A DNA stretch of 64,000 nt from Symbiodinium natans (lineage: Eukaryota > Sar > Dinophyceae > Suessiales > Symbiodiniaceae). Shown in pieces: positions 1 to 8,200 of this stretch. Position 1 is the stretch's first letter. The number at the start of each line of letters is the position of its first letter. The translations under genes were made by a program, and so were the position numbers. The notes under the pieces were generated by a model. That model was not told the DNA's origin, ran no database searches, and saw nothing but the letters and a program-made list of their open reading frames with translations. The stretch lies in assembly GCA_905221605.1 (NCBI GenBank), contig CAJNDS010000990.1, positions 505,235 to 569,234 on the forward strand, in the 5' to 3' direction.

Positions 1-1045
1 GCTCCAGAGACATGAGGAGGGCGCGCGACTCAAGCTCATAGATCCCTTCGCCTTCTTGAAACTTCCAGCGCCCAGCCCTCTTGACGTCCCACAGGTCCTT
101 CCTGAGGAGGCTCGCCGGAACTTCGGCGAATTCCCGTGAGGCGGCCCATCCAGCTGATGCCAGGAGCTCATCGTCGACCTCTGAGTGACTTTCCAGGTCA
201 GCATGCAAGGCCTCCAGCGCAGACTCCCGAGCTGAGTGGCCCGCGCGTCGCTTGAACCTCTCCCTCTCAGAGAGCCGGCCCACAGCGGACACCGCAGCTT
301 TGGGTGCCTTGCAGGTACAGACGCCATATCCCTCTAGACTGGCATCGCTGGCAGAGATCAAGTCGTTCCATTGTCTCCACCAGTCACTACGGCAGAAGAT
401 TAAGGCCCCGCGCGCTGCCTTCAGCTCCTCGATGACGCTGGGCCATAGCTTTGCCTTCTCCAGATAGTGGCGCCTGACGAACCGGTAGCAATGATGGAAA
501 ATTGAAAGCAGCGGACGATTCACCAGGAAAGCATACGTCAGGTGGCCTATGACAACCTCCAACAGCCGTCCCGTGGATCGCCCCCGCGTCAAGAGCCCAT
601 CGAGTGCCTTCCGGATACGCAACGCTCTATCTGGCTTCACCTGTGTGCTGCGAGCTTGCATGTCCAATCGACACCCCAGGGCTTCGGCCTGGCCAAACAT
701 GACCTCGCCAGGGTGCAAGAGCAGGCCGCGCGCATTGAAGGTGTTCTCGACCTCTTTGAGGGACTCCGAGACATACCTGCGGTCAGTCGACATCAACCCC
801 AAGTTGTCCACGTACACATAGTGGTAATCTCCTGAAACCCCGGCCTGGTTCTCCTCCAGGTTCGCCTGGATAACGACGGGGTCGCTTCGATCGTTCACCA
901 GCCTTGAGTGGGCCAACCTGGGTATTGTTGCAATAAGATTCTCGTTAGCGGACTGGGCAAAATACAGCGACCAACTGCACCCCATGCAGAGCGGGCGAGG
1001 GAAGGGGAAAACGAGCTGCTCAGGATGCACCCATTGCCCGTCAAC
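1..1045 (-). pseudogene. Retroelement reverse transcriptase (second half) and RNase H, frameshifted and cut by window edge
   Basis: One minus-strand frame stays open for about 348 codons from 1045 to the window edge, with no usable ATG. It continues the reverse transcriptase that starts in another frame at 2012. Visible landmarks in order: a CMGCSWSLYFAQ stretch (about 950-990), the polymerase active-site box YVDN (803-814), and an RNase H-like DASLEGYG (323-346). The order RT then RNase H with no endonuclease between them fits LTR or DIRS-like elements, not a LINE. The second Asp of the usual YVDD is Asn. I recall YVDN-type RTs as common in dinoflagellate genomes, but cannot check this. The element runs off the left edge, so any integrase or recombinase is not visible. 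The identification as RT is firm; the clade is inference. Confidence 0.8.
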
Positions 1046-2012
1046 CTCTCCCCCATCCCTCATCACCCACTTTCAGCGGTATAGGGTCCAAGCAGAAAAA
1101 CTTTCCCAACCATCTCGGTTGGATCATCCTGTGGAAGCAATCTTTTACATCTGACAGTCCTACATGCAGCCCGACCCCGTTGATGAGCGCCTCGAAGTCC
1201 ATGCCCGAGCCCGGGTCAATCTCAATCTCGATGCGGGCAAAGGCCTCAGGAGTACAAAGTCGGACAGCAGGGGGATCAACAAGTCTAGCGTTAGCTCGCC
1301 TTCCATCGATGATCAATCTCTGCTTGACACCGTCCGACTTCTTGACGAAAAAGGCCCCAGCCCTCTCAGCAGGAACCAAGGTCAGGTCGAGGAAACCGAT
1401 GCGGTACAGCTTCTGAATGAATTTACGATACTCTTTTAGACTTCCCCTCAGAACCGGATCCCAGTATGGAACAATGGTGCAGTCCTCAGGAGTCTCACGA
1501 AGCATGCGCTCAGGAGCTTCTAGGTGGCGACGGGCGTCTTGAGGTAGAAGATCGAGGATCTGAGGTGAATCATGTAAATCTTCAGGTAGAGAGACGCGCT
1601 CGCCCATGAAACTCGCCAAAGTTGACGGGAGTCCCTGATACTCAGAGCTTCCCTTGAGCAGCTCTCTAATGGCTGCCTCACCGGAAAGCGCAGGCAAAAA
1701 ACTGGCCTCGGAGCGAACTGATGATCGCGCCAGCGCCTGCACTCTCTCCAAGACTTCGCTTTGCAGCCTTGAAGGTGGAAAGGTAGGGGTCGATGAGGAC
1801 GAAGTCCCCGACATCCAGTTGAGGAGATCAACCCCTTGCCGAAAGTATTCGAATTCAAGCTTTCGCCGTCTCTGCCTCTGTGCGCAGCGGCGGCTCACCT
1901 TGCATTGGCCTTCTTCCCACTCAGGGCGAGGAAGAGGGAAGAGCCGATTCCCAGGGCTGCTAGAAGAAGGCGACCTCCCCCCTGGGCAGGCGGCCGCCGA
2001 ACCATCCATCAT
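1041..2012 (-). pseudogene. Retroelement reverse transcriptase, N-terminal part (323 codons)
   Basis: This open frame carries the first RT motifs: FFVKKSDGVKQRLIIDGRRA at about residues 221-240 (fingers and palm, with the R..IDGR signature) and the motif A-like SDVKDCFHRM at about 287-296, whose Asp288 should be catalytic. It ends at a stop at 1041-1043. The protein sense continues immediately in the next frame (1-1045), so a frameshift lies near 1045. The first 60 residues are Ser/Arg-rich and may not be native, because the upstream ORF1 switches frame just before them. Together with the downstream fragment this is one broken RT-RNase H gene. Alternatives such as programmed frameshifting are less likely, because at least three frame breaks occur in 1.2 kb. 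Confidence 0.8.
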
Positions 2013-2293
2013 GGGCTGTGCGGGGCCTCCAGCCCGCGGCTGGTGCGGCCCCGGCCCCGTCCACGACCCCCGCCACCAGGGAATGCTTCCTTGCCTGTGA
2101 GCTCGTCACCATCGGGCGGCTGTGGGCCCCGACGAGCGTCCTTCATTTTCTGTCTTGCAGTCTGCAGTTCCTTCTTTGCCTCGCTTGGCCGCCCAAGCGC
2201 GCAGCTCGGGCGAAACCAGATCGTCGGGAGAAAAGCTCCCGGTGAAGAGTCGGGCGTGGCCCCACTCGGGCCCTGCCGCGCTCCCCGAGGCAA
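2009..2293 (-). pseudogene. Frameshifted tail of retroelement ORF1 (basic, Gly/Arg-rich linker)
   Basis: A minus-strand frame (+1 relative to the main ORF1) whose second half reads naturally as the continuation of ORF1: a Lys/Arg-rich helix (SEAKKELQTARQKMKDARRG) followed by a GGGGRGRGRGR stretch. In the main ORF1 frame the same DNA gives an unnatural tail ending at 2106. The switch lies within the A/G-rich stretch at about 2180-2195. The Gly/Arg-rich part suggests nucleic-acid binding, as in other retroelement ORF1 or Gag proteins, but there is no zinc knuckle. The frame closes at 2009, and RT resumes in the ORF1 frame at about 2012, so a second compensating shift is implied. Confidence 0.55.
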
Positions 2294-3398
2294 ATGCCTC
2301 TACGATGGTTTGAACACGTCTGGAAGCAGCTTCAAAGCTCGCAAGGCTTGGAAGGTTAAGTTGATCGTAACTTCCCCCCAAATAAATGATCTCGATGAGG
2401 GCTCGGAGCTCGTGGGCAGTTCGGTCGTGCTCCGCCACGTTGTGCTTCTTCATCCACAGCTGCATCCATGAACGGGGCTCACCGCCGTGCTTCAAGCAAT
2501 GCTTTAACATGTGGAGTGTGCTTTGGGGACCCTGGTGCGGCCAATCGCTGAAGATGGATGAGCTCGAATCCTGAACCACTCGTCTCCAGTCCCTGTATCG
2601 TTCACCTTGGGAGTCGTACTCGACCCACAAGGTACGGGCGTCATCGACCTCGGACGGCTTGACCTTCTCCTCCGTGATCTGCGTCTCCGGCTCGTCAAGA
2701 CTCCCAACGCCCAAGGCCTTGTCGATTGACACTGCCTCGGAGACTCCCAGCTCGAGCTGTCGCCTGGACAGCCATTCGTCGAAGGCATCATCCTCGACTA
2801 CTTCGACTCGAAGCCAGCGGCCCTCACGGACGATCACCCCATCTGTGTCGGACAGGCGGAGATCGTCGCCTTGTGGAGCCCGCACTTCCATTCCCAAAGT
2901 GAAAGAACCTCTGGGATCAGCCACTCTCCATCTGGAGCCCGCCGGAATTGGTCCATGTTGTACTGCAGCCCGTCTAGGTCCTTTCGCTGTGACCCGAAAC
3001 CGAGGCTGAAGCCAACCCTCCAATCCCACCAGGCTTCCATCGGCCAGAAGCACCTGTCCAGTCCCGTCACCAGGGAGCCTTCCATGGGCACTGCGATGGG
3101 CCTCATGGGCCTGCCTCACGTGACCCTTCAGCTCTGCATCGTCCAAGGGCTTCTTGAAGCGATATACGCCTCGCCTCAGATTAGCCAGGGTGCGCACTCC
3201 AAAGGGGACGTGGCGAACTTTGTCTGGACCATCCTTGGCCTTGCCCAAGAGGGATTCTTCGTAGACGTCCCCATCAGGGGTCAACACCCACCAGGTTCCA
3301 GCTACCAGACCTGGAGCCAGGACAATCCGCTCATGCCACACGTCGTCGTCCGTGTACCAGACAATCACTTTGGCACCAGCATCATAGTCAGCCGACAT
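2106..3398 (-). CDS. Retroelement ORF1 protein (Gag-like, dinoflagellate family)
   Basis: Long open frame of about 430 codons. The ATG at 3398-3396 is a better start than the in-frame TTG at 3404. The N-terminus (YDAGAKVIVWYTDDDVWHER, residues 7-26) followed by TWWVLTPDGDVYEE (37-50) resembles a small beta-rich domain. The C-terminal third is helical: a DARTLWVEYDSQGERYRDW block (255-273), LHMLKHCLKHGGEPRSWMQLW (297-317, cited by position as the key helix) and YDQLNLPSLASFEAASRRVQ (346-365). I recall this layout from dinoflagellate ORFs found next to reverse transcriptases; the molecular role is not known to me, and an RNP or capsid role is inferred from position. It overlaps the end of the small membrane ORF upstream by 11 nt and is followed by RT. 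The last ~22 residues are out of frame with the family-like continuation, so this copy is damaged. Confidence 0.65.
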   Translation of the reverse strand: MSADYDAGAKVIVWYTDDDVWHERIVLAPGLVAGTWWVLTPDGDVYEESLLGKAKDGPDKVRHVPFGVRTLANLRRGVYRFKKPLDDAELKGHVRQAHEAHRSAHGRLPGDGTGQVLLADGSLVGLEGWLQPRFRVTAKGPRRAAVQHGPIPAGSRWRVADPRGSFTLGMEVRAPQGDDLRLSDTDGVIVREGRWLRVEVVEDDAFDEWLSRRQLELGVSEAVSIDKALGVGSLDEPETQITEEKVKPSEVDDARTLWVEYDSQGERYRDWRRVVQDSSSSIFSDWPHQGPQSTLHMLKHCLKHGGEPRSWMQLWMKKHNVAEHDRTAHELRALIEIIYLGGSYDQLNLPSLASFEAASRRVQTIVEAFASGSAAGPEWGHARLFTGSFSPDDLVSPELRAWAAKRGKEGTADCKTENEGRSSGPTAARW

Positions 3399-3723
3399 AC
3401 TCAATGATTCCGCCGCCTCTGCGTCGTGGAGAGCTTGCGGGCCCGGCCTCTATCTTCGCTCGTGACCTCGACACTATCCAGGATCTGATGCCCAGGGCGG
3501 AGCCCACAGTGATCAAAGATGCCCCTGCGCCCTGCCACAACCACGACTGGTTCCAATGTCCTTGGGTCGTGCCTTCGTGGGTCCTGTTCTCACTATGAAT
3601 CACCTCCACTCGGCACTCACACACGCAAGGTTCAGGAGGTGGGAAGCAAGTGAGCGTGGGAGCCTTTCGCCCCAAATCAAGCCAGTGCGCAGCCCAAGCG
3701 ACCAATAGCGCTTCCCATCGCAT
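3388..3723 (-). CDS. Small membrane protein ORF upstream of retroelement ORF1
   Basis: 111 codons starting at the ATG 3723-3721. A hydrophobic N-terminal helix (EALLVAWAAHWL, residues 4-15) is followed by a Pro/Cys patch PPPEPCVCECRVEV (28-41; Cys33, 35 and 37), a linker, and a second hydrophobic stretch WLWQGAGASLITVGSALGI (61-79) with a basic tail (SRSRAK...PRRRGG). Its stop lies inside the start region of ORF1 (overlap 11 nt, TGA downstream of the ORF1 ATG), an arrangement that would suit termination-reinitiation. It has the orientation and tight linkage of a third gene of the same element. Function is unknown. A chance ORF is possible, but the length, ATG start, paired hydrophobic segments and overlap argue for coding. 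Confidence 0.5.
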   Translation of the reverse strand: MRWEALLVAWAAHWLDLGRKAPTLTCFPPPEPCVCECRVEVIHSENRTHEGTTQGHWNQSWLWQGAGASLITVGSALGIRSWIVSRSRAKIEAGPASSPRRRGGGIIEYVG

Positions 3724-4540
3724 GGCCTTACTATCCTTTCAGACTTGAGCATCGTTAGCCACGTCGCATTTCATGACGCGCTCGGCTCAGTATTCCTGTG
3801 CACGCACGAACATATTATTTCTTATTGTTGTCGTTTGTTTTTCATGCTGTAATGGAGCAAACCGAATAGACATGGATGACCAGATGTTGCCCGAATGCAT
3901 TTTGCCAGGCCTGAACAACGCATTTGGTCTTGCTTTCCACATGTGCAACGCCGCGTGCTCTTTCTGCACTTTTTCAAAGCGAAAACAGCTGAATGCATTT
4001 GGGCACAGGCAAAAAATGCCTTCGGACTTTGGTTTCTTCCGTACGGGGCCTCTGTCGTTGACACAAAAGTCAGCTATCAAGCGAGTTTTTTATTGTGGTT
4101 TTGGAAGGAACAAGCTGCGCGAATGCATTTTGCCTGCTTTGCAAAATGCATCTGGGCATGTTGCTTCTGATTTTATAGGCCCCTCTTCGGGAATTTTGCG
4201 AAACGGTGATTATGGTTCCAAACGCGTTCAAATCCTATATATAGATGTTCTATGATGTTCTTATGCGCAGAAAGACATGAAATTTCAGCCGGCAGAACCC
4301 AAGATTGCAACATGATAGGAAACCAGTGCCAAATGCGTTTTCGGGCGACGAAAAATGCATGTGGAATGCCCTCAGACGCATGTCGGGGAAATGTTGGTCG
4401 TAAAATACCAGATGTCCAAGCGCTGCCCGAATGCATTTTGCCAGGCCTAAAAAACGCATTTGGTCTTGCTTTCCACATTTGCAACGCCGTGCTCTCTTTG
4501 TGCACTTTTTAGAAGGCGAAAACAGCTGAACGCATTAGCG
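3724..4540. repeat. Spacer with ~120 bp direct repeat and an 11-bp hairpin
   Basis: No gene seen. Two direct copies (about 3882-4000 and 4411-4537) share GCCCGAATGCATTTTGCCAG, the following GCATTTGGTCTTGCTTTCCA block and an AAAACAGCTGAA end. Between them a third partial copy (4119-4160) folds into a perfect inverted repeat: ATGCATTTTGC at 4123-4133 and its complement at 4141-4151 with a 7-nt loop. It could be a decayed non-autonomous element or solo repeat; no target duplication was identified. Confidence 0.6.
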
Positions 4541-4755
4541 CGGGCGAGGTCGCTCACCACGGGCCCGAACCGCGAGACACCCGCCCGGCCCCATTGCGCT
4601 CATGGTCGGAGACCATGGGAGACCACGAACCCAAGCGCGCGACACCCTCTCAACCCCTGTCGCTCATGATCGGAGAGGAGACCGTGGAGATCACGACCCG
4701 GACCATTGCGCTCATGAGCGGAGACCATGGGAGACCACGGACCCAAGCGCGTGAC
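4541..4755. repeat. Left part of GGAGACCATGGGAGACC tandem array, interrupted by the LTR element
   Basis: Degenerate units built around CGGAGACCATGGGAGACCAC, CCCAAGCGCGTGACACC and CCCGCCCGGCCCCATTG. The same units continue at 12449, on the other side of the retrotransposon, so this is the upstream part of one array split by insertion. A unit at about 4631-4666 preserves the uninterrupted form of the insertion site. Confidence 0.8.
4751..4755. other. Target site duplication (left), GTGAC
   Basis: GTGAC directly abuts the 3' LTR here and recurs at 12449-12453 directly after the 5' LTR. Five bp is the usual size for copia-type integrases. Joining the flanks through one GTGAC recreates a sequence very like the neighbouring array unit at 4631-4666. 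Confidence 0.9.
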
Positions 4756-4891
4756 TGCGAAACGAGCGGAAACCTATTTTCTCCCACTCTTGCTTGTGCC
4801 AATAAAGGGCTTCGGTAAAGACACCTCTATACAACTGTACAAGGTACATGCTTTACCTAGAAAGTGGTGTGGGGTCAGCAACTTTCGCACA
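4756..4891 (-). repeat. 3' LTR, 136 bp
   Basis: On the + strand it begins TGCGAAACGAGCGG and ends TTTCGCACA; on the element strand it begins TGTGCGAAAG and ends GTTTCGCA, so it has TG...CA ends with a short terminal inverted repeat. No difference from 12313-12448 was found on reading both. It is very short for an LTR. No TATA box is obvious, as expected for dinoflagellates. Confidence 0.95.
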
Positions 4892-4899
4892 CCCTCCTT
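4892..4899 (-). other. Polypurine tract
   Basis: On the element strand AAGGAGGG lies immediately before the 3' LTR, the position used to prime plus-strand cDNA synthesis. It is short but all purine and directly adjacent. Confidence 0.75.
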
Positions 4900-4954
4900 A
4901 AAGCATGTGCCTCTTGCTGCTCCCCCGTTGGTCGCGCATTGGGCTCAAGATGCG

Positions 4955-5260
4955 TCACTCAATCTTGCCTTTAAAGCAATACTTGCAAACGGTGATACCT
5001 TGGACATCCGTGGCTTGGATCAGTCCGTGACACTTTGGATTTGCATGGAACTTTCGTCCCTTGCGACTCACATAGAGCTTTGCATCTGGGCACTTTTCAC
5101 CCATGTAGATGAACACCTCTCGGTTTCCAAAATAGATACACTTACAGAGGCATGTGCACACCATCACTGAGAGCGTGATGATGTTCAGAACCACACTGAC
5201 TACTACGAAGAGCAACCATTGGGTTCCGGTGTCACCCGGTCCATGAGGAATGAGATCCAT
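4955..5260 (-). CDS. Element ORF3: one membrane segment plus zinc-binding-like C-terminal domain
   Basis: 101 codons starting at an ATG (5260) that lies inside the last codons of gag-pol; the two overlap by 29 nt in different frames. Residues 15-36 form a strong membrane segment (WLLFVVVSVVLNIITLSVMVC). After a short Cys-rich turn comes a compact domain at about 62-96: LYVSRKGRKFHANPKCHGL, then VQGITVCKYC. The spacing H72...C77-H78...C92-x2-C95 and the Y-V-S-x-K-G-x-x-x-H-x-N-x-x-C pattern resemble the metal-binding fold of Ada-type and related phage domains (from memory of the family; unverified). Only 63 nt separate its stop from the 3' LTR, so it fills the space where some retroelements carry env-like genes. 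Function unknown. Expression could use a subgenomic or trans-spliced mRNA. Confidence 0.6.
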   Translation of the reverse strand: MDLIPHGPGDTGTQWLLFVVVSVVLNIITLSVMVCTCLCKCIYFGNREVFIYMGEKCPDAKLYVSRKGRKFHANPKCHGLIQATDVQGITVCKYCFKGKIE

Positions 5261-8200
5261 GAGGTGACTCCCTCAGAGGCCGGTGTCTAGTAACAGCACT
5301 GACAAATTGCTTTATGTTCAGCTTTGAGCACTGCTGCGGCTGCCACTTTTTCCAAATGTTGACTGCTCCGATGGTTTGCATGCTGTTCTTTGTAACGTGC
5401 TTGTCAAGTCCTTGCTTGTCCAAGGTAACCAACCCGAGCATTTCGCGTGCTTCTTCCATCTCCTTTCCGGTTGTTAAGTGCTTCGTCAAAGCATTCGATG
5501 GGTTTTCCGTTCCTTTGATTTTCTGCACGATCACTCTTTTCTCTTTCACAAGCTCTTGAATGTAGAAATGTCCCAGATCAACATGTCGCATTTTCCCAAC
5601 ACCCAATCTCCGTGCAACTTGGATGGCTGCACTACTGTCACAAAACAGTCTTGGCACATCGATCGTCATGCCAAAGTCTTCCACACCTAAGTTCCGCACG
5701 AAAACTAGGTCCTGGGCGCACTGAGTTAGGGCTCTGACTTCTGCCTCTCCTGAGCTGGTCGCAGGAGTTCCTTGCTGACTCCGAGCAGAAGTTTCAACCA
5801 CGGTCCCTCCTAGGACTATTGCCTGCCCACTGGTGCTCTTGCGGTCTTCTCTGTCACCTGCCCAGTCACTGTCGCAATACCCCTGCAGCGGAATCCCTGC
5901 AGCTGGTTCGAAGTCTTCACTCATCTTTGTCACATGTCCCACGTGCATGGTTCCCCTGAGATATCTACCTAACGTCTTGAGGTTTTGCATGTCACATTCC
6001 CTGGGATTCCTAATCCGCTTTGCAAGCTCCTTGCATGCGAATTTGATGTCGGGTCGATCCTGCGACAGGTAGGTAGCACTGCCTACACAGCTAGCGTAGA
6101 TTTCTTTGGCTCTGCCCTCCAGAAGCTTGTCATCCTTTAGGTTGAGCTTCTTTCCCGGAACGGGGCTTGGCTTGGCGTCCTCTAGTCCTAGCATCCTAAG
6201 GATGTCAGTGGTATGCTTTTCGTTCGGCATCGTAACCACAGCTCCCTCCACCAGGATCTTCTTTCTGCCAAGAAATTCACTCGTGCTACTGCTTGCTGCG
6301 CCTGGCCATTCAAGCTCACCCACTTTTAGCTTGCATCCGCACTTCGGCAGCTGAACTTTCAGCAGGTCATCCAGCAACTCTGCCGGTCCACAAACGTCGA
6401 AATCGTCTATGTGGTGGATCAAAACGATCCCTGTTCGCACGCATCGAAAGACACATGCGTCTAGTGTCCCCCTGTGAAACTGATACACTCCCTTCGGGAG
6501 TTCCTTGGTCAAAATGGTTTCCAGACGATCTCTGTACTGCGCTGCCGCTGACTGCCTTCCATACAGATTTCCATCGATCTGCCATAGCACGCTTTCTTTC
6601 GGCACGTTCTTCATCTGCTCTTGCATTTCTGGGCTTGCTTTTGCGTACCACTCATCGTATTCCTCCAGCCATTCCTTTGGCGGCTTCATCATCACTGGTT
6701 GTCCTTTTGCATCTCCACCATCTTTCGCAATGAGGAAAGCCGAGCTAAGGTCGGCCTTGACTCTCGGCATCTTTGTCGTCAGCGAGTAAACCTCCAACAA
6801 CTTCCTCGAGGTGGCGTGCGGCGTTGGACAGAAATTTGAAGGGTACTCTGAGTTGTGCTTCTCATTCGCTTCTTGCTTCTTCTTGAAGTCCTGGCATGTG
6901 AGTCGTGACTTTGCCACTCCTTCAGTGACCTTGTCAACCCACTTGTGGCCGAACACCGTCAGGTCCTTTGTTATCTGTCTCCCATCTCTCGGTGTGAAGG
7001 CACCGTACACCTCATTTAGCTTTCTCAGCTCTTCCTTTCTCGCTCTCCTCAACTCTTTCTCGTCAATCTGCAACGTGTCCAGGTAGTCCATGATGTTGCT
7101 CACCATTGTCTCGTTGAAGCAATCTTTGTTTTGCTTCAGCCACTTCTTGTACACACCCACATCTTCTTTTGGTAGGAGAGCACTACCCTCCAGCCAGGTC
7201 CCATGGTTACTAACACTGTCCACCATGTTCTGCGCTACATCTCCCGGCACGCTTGGCACATACATGCTCGTGTCGAGACTGTCTGTGCCCATGCTGGCAT
7301 CAGGCGTAGCAATGTTGAACTGCTGCGTGCTAGCTGCAGCATTCCCGGTGTCACCCGGCGGCCGACTGGCCTGCGCAGGCTCCACCCTGGCTCTCTTGCT
7401 CTCTGGCTCTTGCAACGCAGCTTTCTCACTTTCCTTTCCTGCATCGTCTGCTGCTCTTGGCGCCGGCATTGGCACCACTATCGTCTCTGGCTTGAAGTCG
7501 TAGGTCTCTGCAGGCTCCAACTCCGGAACTGCTACACCCTTGCTCTCAGACCGTTCTTGCACTACCTTGCTTGTTGCAATGCCCAAGTACCTGTTCCAAG
7601 GCACTCCCTTTGCCTTGTCGAGTATCGCCGCTTCATATCTTGCACTTTCTGGTAACCTCCTCACGGTGCGGCATGTCTGCACCCCTGACTCTGTAAGCAC
7701 CAAGTGCTCATCTCCTGCAGCATTCTTTCCGGCATACACTCCGCGAATCCATCTTGGAGCTGCCTTGTCCTTTTGCTTCGGAAATTTTGCTAAGGACACC
7801 TGTCCGAAAGTCATCATCTCACCCACATAGTCAAACCCATTGATGACTCTGAACGCCGTTGTCTTCGAATGGTTGATGTGAAACCGTGCCACCGTCCACG
7901 CACTGTGTCGCACAATCCATGGAAACAAGACACTGTCACAGCCAATCTTGACTTTGTATTTCTCTGACACCTCCGCAAGCCATGTGCGAATCTTGCCTGC
8001 CAGAAAACCGTTGACCATCTCTCCATCTGCTAAGGACTGTGAACTGTATCGCGGTGATCTCCGCAGAGTAACGGTGTCACCCATTTCCTTCTGCACCCTT
8101 TCATATATCTTGTTCAGAGCGCTTTCTTGGTCGAAATGGATCACTACCTTGTCCCACTTCAGATCCTTGATCCAGCTGATCATTGCCTTGCTTGCGTAGT

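Noticed and set aside
1836-2471. 211-codon + strand ORF opposite the ORF1/RT junction
   Set aside because: Antisense of GC-rich retroelement coding sequence; low-complexity Pro/Arg text.
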